Translations under genes and position numbers: made by a program
Shown: positions 1-6,639 of the stretch, one piece after another
How the letters are laid out: the number at the start of each line of letters is the position of its first letter
Numbering within the stretch: the first letter of the stretch is position 1
DNA from: Deltaproteobacteria bacterium
GTDB lineage: Bacteria; Desulfobacterota; Desulfuromonadia; Geobacterales; Pseudopelobacteraceae
Direction: 5' to 3'
Assembly: GCA_016219145.1 (NCBI GenBank)
Contig: JACRCG010000183.1
Coordinates: 1 to 16,420, forward strand
DNA: 16,420 nucleotides
The notes under the pieces: model-generated
Database searches by the model: none
What the model was told of the DNA's origin: nothing
What the model saw: the letters and a program-made list of their open reading frames with translations, nothing else

Positions 1-212
1 CTTATGTCGTATACAGACACAGGATACGTGATCTCGATGTTCTTGCTTTAGGGGTTTTAAGCATTGTCATTGTCGTCGCAGTTTTCCTTGGGTACAACCT
101 GGTGCGGCACGGCGAGGCCGGGGCGTTTCTCCTGGTCGGGATGGTGGTGCTGGGACTATCTGCGGCCGGAGGCTGGTGGCTGCGCAAAGTGGCACAGGAG
201 GTGGAGGCATGA
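1..212 (+). CDS. C-terminal part of a DUF2157-like membrane protein (cut by window edge)
   Basis: The reading frame is open from base 3 to the TGA at 210-212, giving about 69 residues, so only the tail of the protein is visible. It contains two hydrophobic stretches (around VLSIVIVVAVFLGYNL and AFLLVGMVVLGLSAAGGWWL) and ends in a short charged tail, RKVAQEVEA. This fits the last two membrane helices of an integral membrane protein. The stop overlaps the ATG of the next gene (ATGA), so the two are probably translationally coupled. The family name is inferred mainly from context: a DUF2157 protein commonly precedes DUF4401 and GDYXXLXY genes. The tail alone would not prove it. Function unknown. 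Confidence 0.6.
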   Translation, partial: YVVYRHRIRDLDVLALGVLSIVIVVAVFLGYNLVRHGEAGAFLLVGMVVLGLSAAGGWWLRKVAQEVEA

Positions 213-1282
213 ACGCGACATCACGCACACATTTGTGGCAGCGCCTGCAAGAGGCAGGTCTGGTGGCCGGCGATCCTCCGTTCGCACCGGCATCGCCCTG
301 GTTTGTCAGGTTGATGCTGGGAATCGCAGGCTGGATCGGTGCGCTCTTCATCCTCGGATTCATTGGCACAGGCTTTGCGATGGTGATGCGCAACGCTGGT
401 TCAGCGGCATTTGCGGCAATTCTCTGCTGTGGTGGAGCCTATGCGCTCTTCCGGCTGCCCTCCAAAGGGGACTTCACCAGCCAGTTCGGCCTGGCAACCG
501 GACTAGCCGGTCAGGCGCTGTTCGCAATAGCCATTTCCCAGCATTTTTCGACTGATAAATCGGTAGGTTTCTTTCTTTTTTTCTGCGTTGAAGCCGCGCT
601 TACCTTGCTCATGCCCAACTTCATGCATCGCATTTTTAGCACTCTGGGAGCAGTGGGAGCCGCCTCCTTCGGCCTGGCCCAAGCCGGACTGCACGGAGTG
701 GCGCTCCCGTTGACCGCAGCAGGGTGCGCTTTGGTCTGGCGCGGAGAAATGCGGCTGGCGGCACGAGCCGACCTATGGCAGCCGGTAGGTTACGGACTGG
801 CGCTGGGGGTATTGCAGACAGCGACCACGTCACTGATGGGAAGAGAGATGCTCTCCTTGTTCGGCAGGGATAAAGGTGGCTGGCTGCTGAAACATGGAGC
901 AGAAGTAGGCACATCGTTGGTAATAATCGTAGTTCTCGTCGTCACAGTCAATATCCTGCGGGAGCTGGTCATCGAGCCATTCAGCAGCGAAGGCATCGCC
1001 ATTCTCGGCTGCGCAGTGCTCACCCTGGCCGTCTCCTTCCCGGCGCACGGTTTTGCGGCCGCACTGCTGATCCTGATCCTCGGTTTTGCGGGCGGTAATC
1101 GTATCCTGTTCGGACTGGGGCTGCTGGCGTTGGTATCCTTTCTATCCCATTACTACTATCAAATGAGAGAAACACTGCTGTTCAAATCTCTGATTCTGGC
1201 TGCAATCGGCCTTTTCATGATCGGTTGTCGATGGTTGCTGCTGAAACTGTACCCGGCCAAGGAGACAAGAATACATGCGTAA
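209..1282 (+). CDS. DUF4401 family polytopic membrane protein
   Basis: This is a 357-residue protein made mostly of hydrophobic helices, about ten by eye, with a short soluble N-terminus that includes THLWQRLQEAGLV. I chose the ATG at 209 because AGGAGG lies at 196-201, a good ribosome-binding distance, and because it overlaps the previous stop as ATGA. A GTG at 176 in the same frame would add 11 Gly-rich residues and lacks a comparable ribosome site. Length, topology and the two neighbours match DUF4401 proteins, which have no established biochemical role. The last 8 bp overlap the next gene, so all three genes appear to form one translationally coupled operon. The protein probably acts in the inner membrane with its neighbours; that is inference. 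Confidence 0.8.
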   Translation: MNATSRTHLWQRLQEAGLVAGDPPFAPASPWFVRLMLGIAGWIGALFILGFIGTGFAMVMRNAGSAAFAAILCCGGAYALFRLPSKGDFTSQFGLATGLAGQALFAIAISQHFSTDKSVGFFLFFCVEAALTLLMPNFMHRIFSTLGAVGAASFGLAQAGLHGVALPLTAAGCALVWRGEMRLAARADLWQPVGYGLALGVLQTATTSLMGREMLSLFGRDKGGWLLKHGAEVGTSLVIIVVLVVTVNILRELVIEPFSSEGIAILGCAVLTLAVSFPAHGFAAALLILILGFAGGNRILFGLGLLALVSFLSHYYYQMRETLLFKSLILAAIGLFMIGCRWLLLKLYPAKETRIHA

Positions 1283-1775
1283 CATCGTCCTGCTTCTGAC
1301 CGCTGCCCTAGTGCTCGTACTGGTCAATTACTCCATCTGGCAGAAGGAAACTCTTATCAAAAGTGGCCGGACTCTGCTGCTTGAGCTGGCGCCGGTTGAT
1401 CCACGCTCACTGATGCAGGGGGATTACATGGCGCTGCGATTCAAACTGGCCACTGAAGCGTTTCCGCACGACAAGATCAAGACGTTGAAGGATGGCCGGA
1501 TTGTGCTGGCTGTTGATCCTAACAACGTCGCCACCTTCCGCCGTTTTTCCGACGGCAGGACAGATGCCGATGAAGCGCTTCTGCGCTACCGTATCCGGAA
1601 TAATCAGCCGAAGTTTGCCTCCAACGCCTTTTTCTTTCAGGAAAAGCATGGCAGTTACTATCAGAACGCCAAGTATGGCGAATTCAAGGTATCCACCAAC
1701 GGTGAAGCGCTGCTGGTGGCATTGCGCGGAGCGGATTTACAAACACTGGGACCGAAACCGGGCGAGACTCAGTAG
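1275..1775 (+). CDS. GDYXXLXY-domain membrane-anchored protein
   Basis: This 166-residue protein starts with one hydrophobic helix (IVLLLTAALVLVLVNYSIW), probably an uncleaved anchor or signal, followed by a hydrophilic domain. It carries GDYMALRF, a form of the motif that names the GDYXXLXY family, after LAPVDPRSLMQ. The C-terminal part has the pattern FFFQEKHGSYYQNAKYGEFKV. The start codon lies inside the end of the DUF4401 gene (8-bp overlap), which indicates translational coupling. In many bacteria this family is encoded next to DUF4401 and DUF2157 proteins, as here. The soluble domain would face the periplasm if the helix is an N-in anchor. Biochemical function is not known. Confidence 0.85.
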   Translation: MRNIVLLLTAALVLVLVNYSIWQKETLIKSGRTLLLELAPVDPRSLMQGDYMALRFKLATEAFPHDKIKTLKDGRIVLAVDPNNVATFRRFSDGRTDADEALLRYRIRNNQPKFASNAFFFQEKHGSYYQNAKYGEFKVSTNGEALLVALRGADLQTLGPKPGETQ

Positions 1776-1784
1776 TGTGCTCAT

Positions 1785-1834
1785 GGTGTCTGTGCTCCAT
1801 TCTTCATAATAATGAATAGTGAAGACACGACACC
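1785..1834 (+). other. 50-nt imperfect hairpin after the GDYXXLXY gene
   Basis: A palindrome centred between 1809 and 1810 lies 9 bp after the stop. The outer stem is GGTGTC/GACACC (1785-1790 with 1829-1834). The inner stem is TTCAT/ATGAA (1803-1807 with 1812-1816) around an AATA loop. Partly paired 12-nt segments of equal length separate the two stems on each side. It could be an RNA stem protecting the 3' end of the operon transcript or a weak terminator. No T-run follows, so an ordinary intrinsic terminator is not supported. Confidence 0.45.
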
Positions 1835-1935
1835 TATGCCTCCACTGATTCCTAGATGAAAAAACACTTCAACTTTCCGAACCAGTAAAGACAGCCATTA
1901 ACCGTATAAGGCTAATGCCTAATCCATAGCAGAAA

Positions 1936-1966
1936 CCTATAAGGGTCAGGTTCCCACTCTATACAG
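1936..1966 (+). repeat. Degenerate direct repeat, copy 1 of 2
   Basis: Bases 1936-1966 match 2022-2052 at 24 of 31 positions without gaps. Shared blocks include ATAAGG, TCAG, ACTCT and TACAG. The offset is 86 bp. The AAGGGTCAGG core resembles sequence often seen near REP-associated or IS200-like transposase genes, but that link is from memory and not shown here. Confidence 0.5.
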
Positions 1967-1999
1967 GCTGAGGCGGGCGAAAAATCACGAATCACAATG
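1962..1999 (+). pseudogene. Relic of a second brnA antitoxin gene
   Basis: Bases 1962-1999 match 2512-2549, inside the intact brnA, at 36 of 38 positions. The two mismatches are at 1980 and 1981. In the brnA frame the relic reads QAEAGEKSRITM, against QAEAGGKSRITM in the real gene, and then meets a TGA at 2018-2020 after NSYNKA. Weak similarity continues past 2000 if a one-base gap is allowed. No start, ribosome site or toxin partner is present, so it cannot be a working gene. It is either the remains of an earlier brnTA copy or a local duplication. Confidence 0.6.
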
Positions 2000-2021
2000 A
2001 ATAGTTACAACAAAGCATGAC

Positions 2022-2052
2022 CCCATAAGGATCAGATCCAAACTCTGTACAG
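2022..2052 (+). repeat. Degenerate direct repeat, copy 2 of 2
   Basis: This is the partner of 1936-1966 (24 of 31 identical, same orientation). It is followed at 2065-2075 by ATGCAGGCGGG, which loosely echoes the AGGCGGG that follows copy 1. The duplicated unit may therefore once have been longer than 31 bp. Confidence 0.5.
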
Positions 2053-2123
2053 AAAGTAAAAATATGCAGGCGGGATGATGACCTAACCAACTATACACTT
2101 TGGCAGCAGATGTCTAAGAACCC

Positions 2124-2152
2124 TTGACAGTGCATACAAACGTACATACAAT
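2124..2152 (+). promoter_or_regulatory. Strong sigma-70-type promoter of brnTA, giving a probably leaderless mRNA
   Basis: TTGACA at 2124-2129 and TACAAT at 2147-2152 are separated by exactly 17 bp. Transcription from this promoter would be expected to start about 7 bp after the -10 box, at or next to the A of the brnT ATG (2159). No Shine-Dalgarno sequence lies between the -10 box and the ATG. Two direct copies of CATACAA (2133-2139 and 2145-2151) sit in the spacer and -10 region, 12 bp apart, and could be operator half-sites for BrnA. The operator role is inference. Confidence 0.7.
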
Positions 2153-2158
2153 ACAGCC

Positions 2159-2434
2159 ATGAATATCACCTGGGATTCCAAAAAAGCGGCTTTAAATCAG
2201 AAGAGCCACGAGGGCGTAACTTTCGAGGAATCCCATCATGTTCTGTTTGATCCTTTCGCGTTGACGCACGAGGATAATGATTCAGAAACCGAGCAACGGT
2301 TCATAACTCTTGGGATGGGTGGCAAAAACCGGATCCTGATGGTTGTATACACATACAGAGAAGAAACTATCCGGATCATCTCGGCCTGGAAGGCCGGTGA
2401 ACCGCAAAGGAGGCGCTATGAAAGCCAGTTCTGA
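2159..2434 (+). CDS. brnT: BrnT family ribonuclease toxin
   Basis: This 91-residue protein has the BrnT pattern throughout: an N-terminal WDSKKAALNQKSH, then VTFEESHHVLFDP, a hydrophobic strand ILMVVYTYRE, and the end TIRIISAWKAGEPQRRRYE. The length is typical for the family. BrnT toxins adopt a RelE/ParE-like RNase fold and block translation, and each is neutralised by the BrnA protein encoded directly downstream. That gene follows here with a 17-bp overlap. The start at 2159 has no ribosome-binding site but lies exactly where transcription should begin, which favours leaderless translation. The gene shows no frameshift or truncation, so the toxin is probably intact. Confidence 0.93.
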   Translation: MNITWDSKKAALNQKSHEGVTFEESHHVLFDPFALTHEDNDSETEQRFITLGMGGKNRILMVVYTYREETIRIISAWKAGEPQRRRYESQF

Positions 2435-2750
2435 CAAAATGTACGATAAATACAAAGATATTGATTTTGCCGATGCCAAAACGGTTGCCGAGACCCCTCA
2501 CCTGGCAAAGTTACAGGCTGAGGCGGGCGGGAAATCACGAATCACAATGCGAGTTGACAACGATGTTCTGGCAACTTTCAAGGCACGGGCAGAAATGCTC
2601 GGCGGCAACTACCAGACACTTATGAATGATGCTCTGAAACAGTTCGCCCAGGGATTCAGACTATCTGACGTGGTCCGCGAAGCAATCCATGAAACGTGGG
2701 AAACATCCCTGACTGCTCGCCCAGCCGGGCGCGGGAAGAAACTCCGATAA
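2418..2750 (+). CDS. brnA: BrnA family antitoxin with ribbon-helix-helix DNA-binding domain
   Basis: This 110-residue protein starts at the ATG at 2418, inside the end of brnT. AAAGGAGG at 2406-2413 precedes it as a strong ribosome site. An in-frame earlier start at 2343 would sit deep within brnT and is rejected. Residues about 41-77, beginning RITMRVDNDVLATFKARAEM and ending LMNDALKQF, form the ribbon-helix-helix region used by BrnA both to bind DNA and to repress its own promoter. The C-terminus ends in a basic tail, RPAGRGKKLR. Its strong ribosome site against none for brnT would favour an excess of antitoxin over toxin. Part of its coding sequence is repeated as a relic at 1962-1999. Confidence 0.92.
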   Translation: MKASSDKMYDKYKDIDFADAKTVAETPHLAKLQAEAGGKSRITMRVDNDVLATFKARAEMLGGNYQTLMNDALKQFAQGFRLSDVVREAIHETWETSLTARPAGRGKKLR

Positions 2751-2795
2751 CGATTAACGCTGATACCGTCCCACACCACTGCGAAAGGAGCAAGT

Positions 2796-5282
2796 ATGTA
2801 TTTTCTGGAATTTGTCATCAAACATTGGGGGTATTTTGCGCTGTTGATCCCGGCGGCTATCCTGCTGTACGCGTCTGTAGTGGTGGTCGGCGGCAACGAA
2901 ATCGCACTGATCGAGCGGCGCTGGTTCGGCAGCAAGATGCCGCAGGGACGGGTTGTGGCGCTGGGCAATGAAGTTGGCATTCAGGCCCGCACACTCGGCC
3001 CCGGTCTGCACTTCCTGATCCCGTTCATCTACAAGGCCAGCAAGAGCGTTTTCACTGAAATACTGGAAGACGAAATCGGCCTGATCGAATCGGTCGATGG
3101 ATCATCCATTCCAGCCGGCAGGATCTTTGCGGCTGTCGTGGCCGGGCACAACTCCTTTCAGGACGGCGAGGCCTTCATCAAGAACGGAGGCCAGAAAGGG
3201 CCGCAGATCGAGGTGCTCCCTCCCGGCAAATACCGGATCAACCCCTACCTGTTCAAGTTGACCAAGGGCAATGTCACCGAAATCAAGGATTCCGAGATCG
3301 GCACTGTGGAGTCGGTTGACGGCGTCGCCATCACTGAGGGGAGGATCTTTGCCCAGGCTGTGGAAGGGCACTCCTCCTTTCAGAACGGCGATGCCTTTAT
3401 CACCAACGGCGGACAAAAAGGGCCGCAGATTGAGATCATCCCGCCCGGCAACTACCGCATCAATCCCTACCTGTTCAAGGTCACCAAAAGCTCGGCCACC
3501 AAAATCGGCGACGGAGAAATCGGACTGGTCGAATCCGCCGATGGATCCGCCATCCCGGCCGGACGCATCTTTGCAACTGTGGTGCCGGGACATAACTCAT
3601 TCCAGTCCGGCCAGGATTTCATCAAAAACGGCGGTCAGAAAGGGCCGCAGACCGAGATCCTGCCGCCCGGTGTCTACCGTATCCATCCCAACCTTTTCAA
3701 AATCACCAAAGCCAAGGCCGTGATAATCGCCAAGGGTGAAGTCGGCATGGTGACCGCCCAGGACGGCGCACCGATCCCGATGGGACGGCTTCTGGCGCAG
3801 AGCGTGCCGGGGCATTCCAATTACGAGAACGGAGAGGCCTTCCTTAAAAACAGCGGCCAACAAGGGCCGCAGATCGATGTCCTTTTGCCCGGCACCTACC
3901 GCATCAACCTGAATCTGTTCCAGGTACAGATCGCCCCGGCTGTTGTCATTGAAGCCAGCAAAGTCGGCCTGGTAACCGCACTGGACGGCATCCCGCTGCC
4001 GGAGCGGGAGTATGTCGCCAGTCCGATAACCGGGCATAATGATTATCAGGACGGCTCAGCCTTTCTTACCAAGCAGGGGCAGCGCGGCCCGCAGCTTGAC
4101 GTATTGCGTCCCGGCACCTATTACATCAACCCCTTCATGTTCAGCGTGGAAGTCGACGCTGTGGCCGTAATCGAGCGCGGCCAGGTCGGAGTCATCGTTT
4201 CGAACGTTGGCGAGGACCCGACCGAAGAGATGAAGAAACGTCTCGGATCATCCCAGACCGGGGCTTCGGCGGAGGAAGGCAAGGAGAAGTACGTTGTGCC
4301 CAAGGGCTTCAGAGGCATTCAGGAAGAGGTGGCCGGACCGGGGCGCTATTACTTGAACCGGCGGGCCTTCATGGTCTACATCATCGACACTACCAACATC
4401 ACGATCGACTGGGACGATCAGGAAGACACCCGCTTTGACCAGTTGACGGTCATCTCCAAAGACGGTTTCCCGATCCAGGTGGCGGTCAAGGTCGTCATCC
4501 GCGTCAGGCCGGATCAGGCTCCCTACATGGTGGCCAAGGTCGGCTCGATCGACAACCTGATTCAGCACGTTATCCATCCGATGATTGATTCATCCTTCCG
4601 CAACCAGGCCTCCACCGCCTCGGCCATGAATTTCCTGCAAAGCCGCTCGGAAGAGCAGGCCAAGGCCGAAAGCCGCGCCCGTGTCGATCTGGAAAAATAT
4701 CATGTCGAGTGCGTGTCGGTCCTGATCTGCCAGATCAAGCTGCCCGAAGACCTGATGCAGACCCAGACCAAACGCATCATCGCCGAACAGCAGCAGGAGA
4801 TGTACAAGATGGAGCAGCGCTCCCAGGCCGAACGGACCGAGATGGAGAAGATGAGGGCCACAGCCGACCAGCAGCCGACTCTGGTTGCATCGGAGATCGC
4901 CGTGAAGGTAGCCACCCAGAGGAAGACCGAGATGATCACCCTGGCCGAGGGTAACGCCGAGTCCAAGGCACTGGAAGGGGCCGGTGAAGGGAAGCGTCTG
5001 AAAGCTATCGGCGACGGCGAAGCCTCCAAGATCGCCGCCATTGGCGAGGCGACCGCCCAGGCCTACAGCAAACAGCAGGAGGCCATCGGTGAAGAGGCCA
5101 TCAAGCAGATCAAGATCGTGGAACTGATCGCGGCCGCCATCCAGAACGGCAACATCAAGATCGTCCCGGATGTGCTGGTGACCGGTGGCGGGACTGCCGG
5201 AGACGGGTTGATGGGGCAGTTGTCTCGACTCCTTCCTGGGGTGGATTTGAATGCGTTGGTAAAGAAACAGAAGATGGAGTAA
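2796..5282 (+). CDS. Large SPFH/flotillin-like membrane protein with five 74-aa tandem repeats
   Basis: This is an 828-residue protein with start ATG at 2796 after AAAGGAG (2784-2790). One hydrophobic segment (about residues 10-32) should anchor it in the inner membrane. Residues 92-461 are five tandem repeats of exactly 74 residues (92-165, 166-239, 240-313, 314-387, 388-461). Each has the pattern VxGHxxFQxGxAF, then GGQKGPQ, then PPGxYRINPxLF. A degenerate unit lies on each side (about 45-91 and 462-530). From about residue 499 (YVVPKGFRG) comes an SPFH/band 7 domain. From about 649 to 780 there is an Ala/Glu/Lys-rich predicted coiled coil, and the end has a flotillin-type segment (NGNIKIVPDVLVTGGG). 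Flotillin-like proteins oligomerise and organise membrane patches. The substrate or partner here is unknown. It lies 45 bp after brnA on the same strand. Confidence 0.88.
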   Translation: MYFLEFVIKHWGYFALLIPAAILLYASVVVVGGNEIALIERRWFGSKMPQGRVVALGNEVGIQARTLGPGLHFLIPFIYKASKSVFTEILEDEIGLIESVDGSSIPAGRIFAAVVAGHNSFQDGEAFIKNGGQKGPQIEVLPPGKYRINPYLFKLTKGNVTEIKDSEIGTVESVDGVAITEGRIFAQAVEGHSSFQNGDAFITNGGQKGPQIEIIPPGNYRINPYLFKVTKSSATKIGDGEIGLVESADGSAIPAGRIFATVVPGHNSFQSGQDFIKNGGQKGPQTEILPPGVYRIHPNLFKITKAKAVIIAKGEVGMVTAQDGAPIPMGRLLAQSVPGHSNYENGEAFLKNSGQQGPQIDVLLPGTYRINLNLFQVQIAPAVVIEASKVGLVTALDGIPLPEREYVASPITGHNDYQDGSAFLTKQGQRGPQLDVLRPGTYYINPFMFSVEVDAVAVIERGQVGVIVSNVGEDPTEEMKKRLGSSQTGASAEEGKEKYVVPKGFRGIQEEVAGPGRYYLNRRAFMVYIIDTTNITIDWDDQEDTRFDQLTVISKDGFPIQVAVKVVIRVRPDQAPYMVAKVGSIDNLIQHVIHPMIDSSFRNQASTASAMNFLQSRSEEQAKAESRARVDLEKYHVECVSVLICQIKLPEDLMQTQTKRIIAEQQQEMYKMEQRSQAERTEMEKMRATADQQPTLVASEIAVKVATQRKTEMITLAEGNAESKALEGAGEGKRLKAIGDGEASKIAAIGEATAQAYSKQQEAIGEEAIKQIKIVELIAAAIQNGNIKIVPDVLVTGGGTAGDGLMGQLSRLLPGVDLNALVKKQKME
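3069..4178 (+). repeat. Five in-frame 222-bp coding repeats
   Basis: The codons for Gly-Pro-Gln in each unit start at 3198, 3420, 3642, 3864 and 4086, so every unit is exactly 222 bp (74 codons). Unit borders, set at the codon before EIG or its equivalent, are 3069, 3291, 3513, 3735, 3957 and 4179. Units 1-3 look most alike. Units 4 and 5 differ more (for example NSGQQGPQ and KQGQRGPQ in place of NGGQKGPQ). Confidence 0.9.
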
Positions 5283-5603
5283 GGCGAAACCGGCCTCACG
5301 CAACGCCGCGACGAAAGGCTATTTATACTAATCATTTTTTTTGAAAACGGCAGTTCAAATAACACAGAGCAACGGAGCAACTGAGAAATCAAGACGTTAC
5401 ATGAGAAACCGCTTTTACCAATAAGCTGAGTCTCAAAAAGGCATTTTTAAGAAGATTCTTCTTTTGTTTTTACTCCGTTGCTCTGTTGCTCCGTGTTTCA
5501 AATGGTTTTTTGATTAACTGGCTGCGTTACTCAGCCTTCGCTTCTCGTCGCGTCGGCGCGTGAAAATTGTTTTTTGGGGGGAACACACTCCGGGGAAAAC
5601 AGC
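5283..5603. other. 321-bp intergenic region with palindromic repeat copy 1
   Basis: No gene is supported here. The first 60 bp end in a T-run at about 5335-5342 but lack a convincing stem. Bases 5343-5504 are the 162-bp palindromic repeat. A short stem GGCTG/CAGCC (5520-5524 with 5532-5536) follows, then GC-rich sequence leading to dgkA. No clear promoter for dgkA was found. Confidence 0.6.
5343..5504 (+). repeat. 162-bp palindromic dispersed repeat, copy 1
   Basis: This element begins GAAAACGGCAGTTC and ends TGTTTCAAATG. Its arms 5361-5385 and 5473-5497 are inverted copies of each other (22 of 25 match) and contain the word GAGCAAC twice, 8 bp apart. A near-identical copy lies in inverted orientation at 8880-9041. 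The ends are best conserved and the centre is more diverged. It is too small to encode a protein. It resembles a MITE or REP-like element; the class is inference. Confidence 0.85.
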
Positions 5604-5969
5604 ATGGAAAACAACCTTAAAGGAAAAAGTGGGCTCCGACGAATCCTGAACGCCTGTGGGTACTCTGTGTCAGGCCTTGGCGAGGCATTCAAGCATGAAG
5701 CCGCCTTCCGACAGGAGCTGCTGCTGGCTGTGGTGTTGATTCCGATAGCGCTCTTGTCCGGACGACCGGGAAGTGACAAAGCGCTCCTGATCGGCTCGGT
5801 CATGCTGGTACTGATCGTTGAGCTACTGAACTCCGCAGTCGAGAGTCTGACAGACCGGGTTTCACTGGAAATCCACCCCCTGTCAAAAAAGGCGAAAGAC
5901 CTGGGGAGCGCGGCAGTGCTACTCTCTCTGTTTAATCTGGCTATAGTCTGGGGTTTGATTTTCCTGTAA
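5604..5969 (+). CDS. dgkA: Diacylglycerol kinase (DgkA, prokaryotic membrane type)
   Basis: This 121-residue membrane protein, of usual DgkA length, should phosphorylate diacylglycerol (or undecaprenol in some relatives) with ATP to recycle membrane lipids. Family marks are HEAAFRQE, the segment LIVELLNSAVESLTDRVSLE with the conserved Glu and Asn residues that bind ATP and magnesium, and HPLSKKAKDLGSAAVLLS. Three transmembrane helices are visible. I chose the ATG at 5604 because it gives the typical N-terminus; a TTG at 5574 in frame would add ten unlikely residues. The ribosome site (GGGGAAAA) is modest. It stands alone between the palindromic repeat and a cytochrome gene 139 bp downstream. 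Confidence 0.93.
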   Translation: MENNLKGKSGLRRILNACGYSVSGLGEAFKHEAAFRQELLLAVVLIPIALLSGRPGSDKALLIGSVMLVLIVELLNSAVESLTDRVSLEIHPLSKKAKDLGSAAVLLSLFNLAIVWGLIFL

Positions 5970-6108
5970 TCGGGATGGAATCTGCAAGATTTTATGGTGA
6001 CACTGGCGTATGGGGTACAATCTTTCAAGAACATCTGTGTTTTACCTGATTATGGAATTAAAGCTGATTTTTTGCGGTTTATTTCAATCCAGACTGAGGG
6101 GAGTAATA

Positions 6109-6561
6109 ATGACTTATCAGCACACTGACAAACTTGAAGTGACGGGTTCCGACCGGAGCAGGACCGAACTGAAACTTGCCGAAAACGATCTTACCACGGA
6201 CAATTGCAGGATTTCAGTGTGTTTCTTGAACATCCTGTTCCCGCTCATTTTAACTTTGCTCTTTTACTCTCCACTCCATGCACAAGGGAATTATACTGTG
6301 GTCAAAGATCCCGCAACCAACGCGACAGTATTTGTTTTTAAAGCCGATAGAGGCGATGTTCGTTTCAACCATGATCTGCACAGAAATGAGCTTAAGGCCG
6401 AATCCTGTATCCCCTGCCACAAGACCAAGACGCCGACCAAAGAGCATACCATGACCCGTTTTGACCAGAGAATTGCGCACTATTTCTGCAAGGGGTGTCA
6501 TCGCGAGATGGGACGGGGGCCTGTCGAATGCCATGAATGCCACAATGGGAAGAAACAATAG
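6109..6561 (+). CDS. PpcA-like periplasmic triheme cytochrome c7
   Basis: This 150-residue protein carries three CXXCH heme sites: CIPCH (100-104), CKGCH (127-131) and CHECH (141-145). His88, His91 and His124 are the likely distal ligands. The spacing and the pieces GDVRFNHDLH, AHYFCKGCHREM and GPVECHECH match the PpcA family of Geobacter, which shuttles electrons across the periplasm toward outer-membrane and extracellular acceptors. A hydrophobic stretch ending FYSPLHAQG (about 36-60) is the export signal. The 34 residues before it are long and charged, unusual for a signal peptide. The ATG at 6109 is favoured by GAGGGGAG just upstream. In-frame upstream starts exist but lack such a site. 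It ends facing the convergent YkgJ-type gene. Confidence 0.88.
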   Translation: MTYQHTDKLEVTGSDRSRTELKLAENDLTTDNCRISVCFLNILFPLILTLLFYSPLHAQGNYTVVKDPATNATVFVFKADRGDVRFNHDLHRNELKAESCIPCHKTKTPTKEHTMTRFDQRIAHYFCKGCHREMGRGPVECHECHNGKKQ

Positions 6562-6595
6562 TTGGATAATTGCAGATAAACAGCTGATGAAATGA

Positions 6596-6625
6596 GGCAT
6601 CACCGGCTGTCAAACCTGTGATGCC
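6596..6625. terminator. Inverted repeat between convergent genes, possible bidirectional terminator
   Basis: GGCATCAC (6596-6603) and GTGATGCC (6618-6625) form a perfect 8-bp stem with a 14-base loop. They lie between the end of the cytochrome gene (+) and the end of the YkgJ-type gene (minus). The position suits a two-way terminator. No T-run follows on either strand, so the call is tentative. Confidence 0.4.
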
Positions 6626-6639
6626 GTGCATTTGAGCTT

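Larger units (their letters stand above)
1776..2158. other. 383-bp intergenic region with degenerate repeats and a brnA relic
   Basis: No plausible gene is seen here. The stretch looks more AT-rich than its neighbours. It holds, in order, the 50-nt hairpin at 1785-1834, a pair of related 31-bp direct repeats (1936-1966 and 2022-2052), a fragment closely matching the inside of the downstream brnA (1962-1999), and the brnTA promoter (2124-2152). Several short relics in a small space suggest old insertion or deletion events beside the toxin-antitoxin module. Confidence 0.6.

Noticed and set aside
3069..4178. Regular 222-bp repeats considered as a CRISPR or satellite array
   Set aside because: The repeats are in frame within one protein, too long, and have no spacer pattern.
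4590..5303. Leu/Gly/His-rich open frame on the minus strand under the SPFH gene
   Set aside because: It mirrors the Ala/Glu/Lys-rich coiled-coil coding region and has no family signal.
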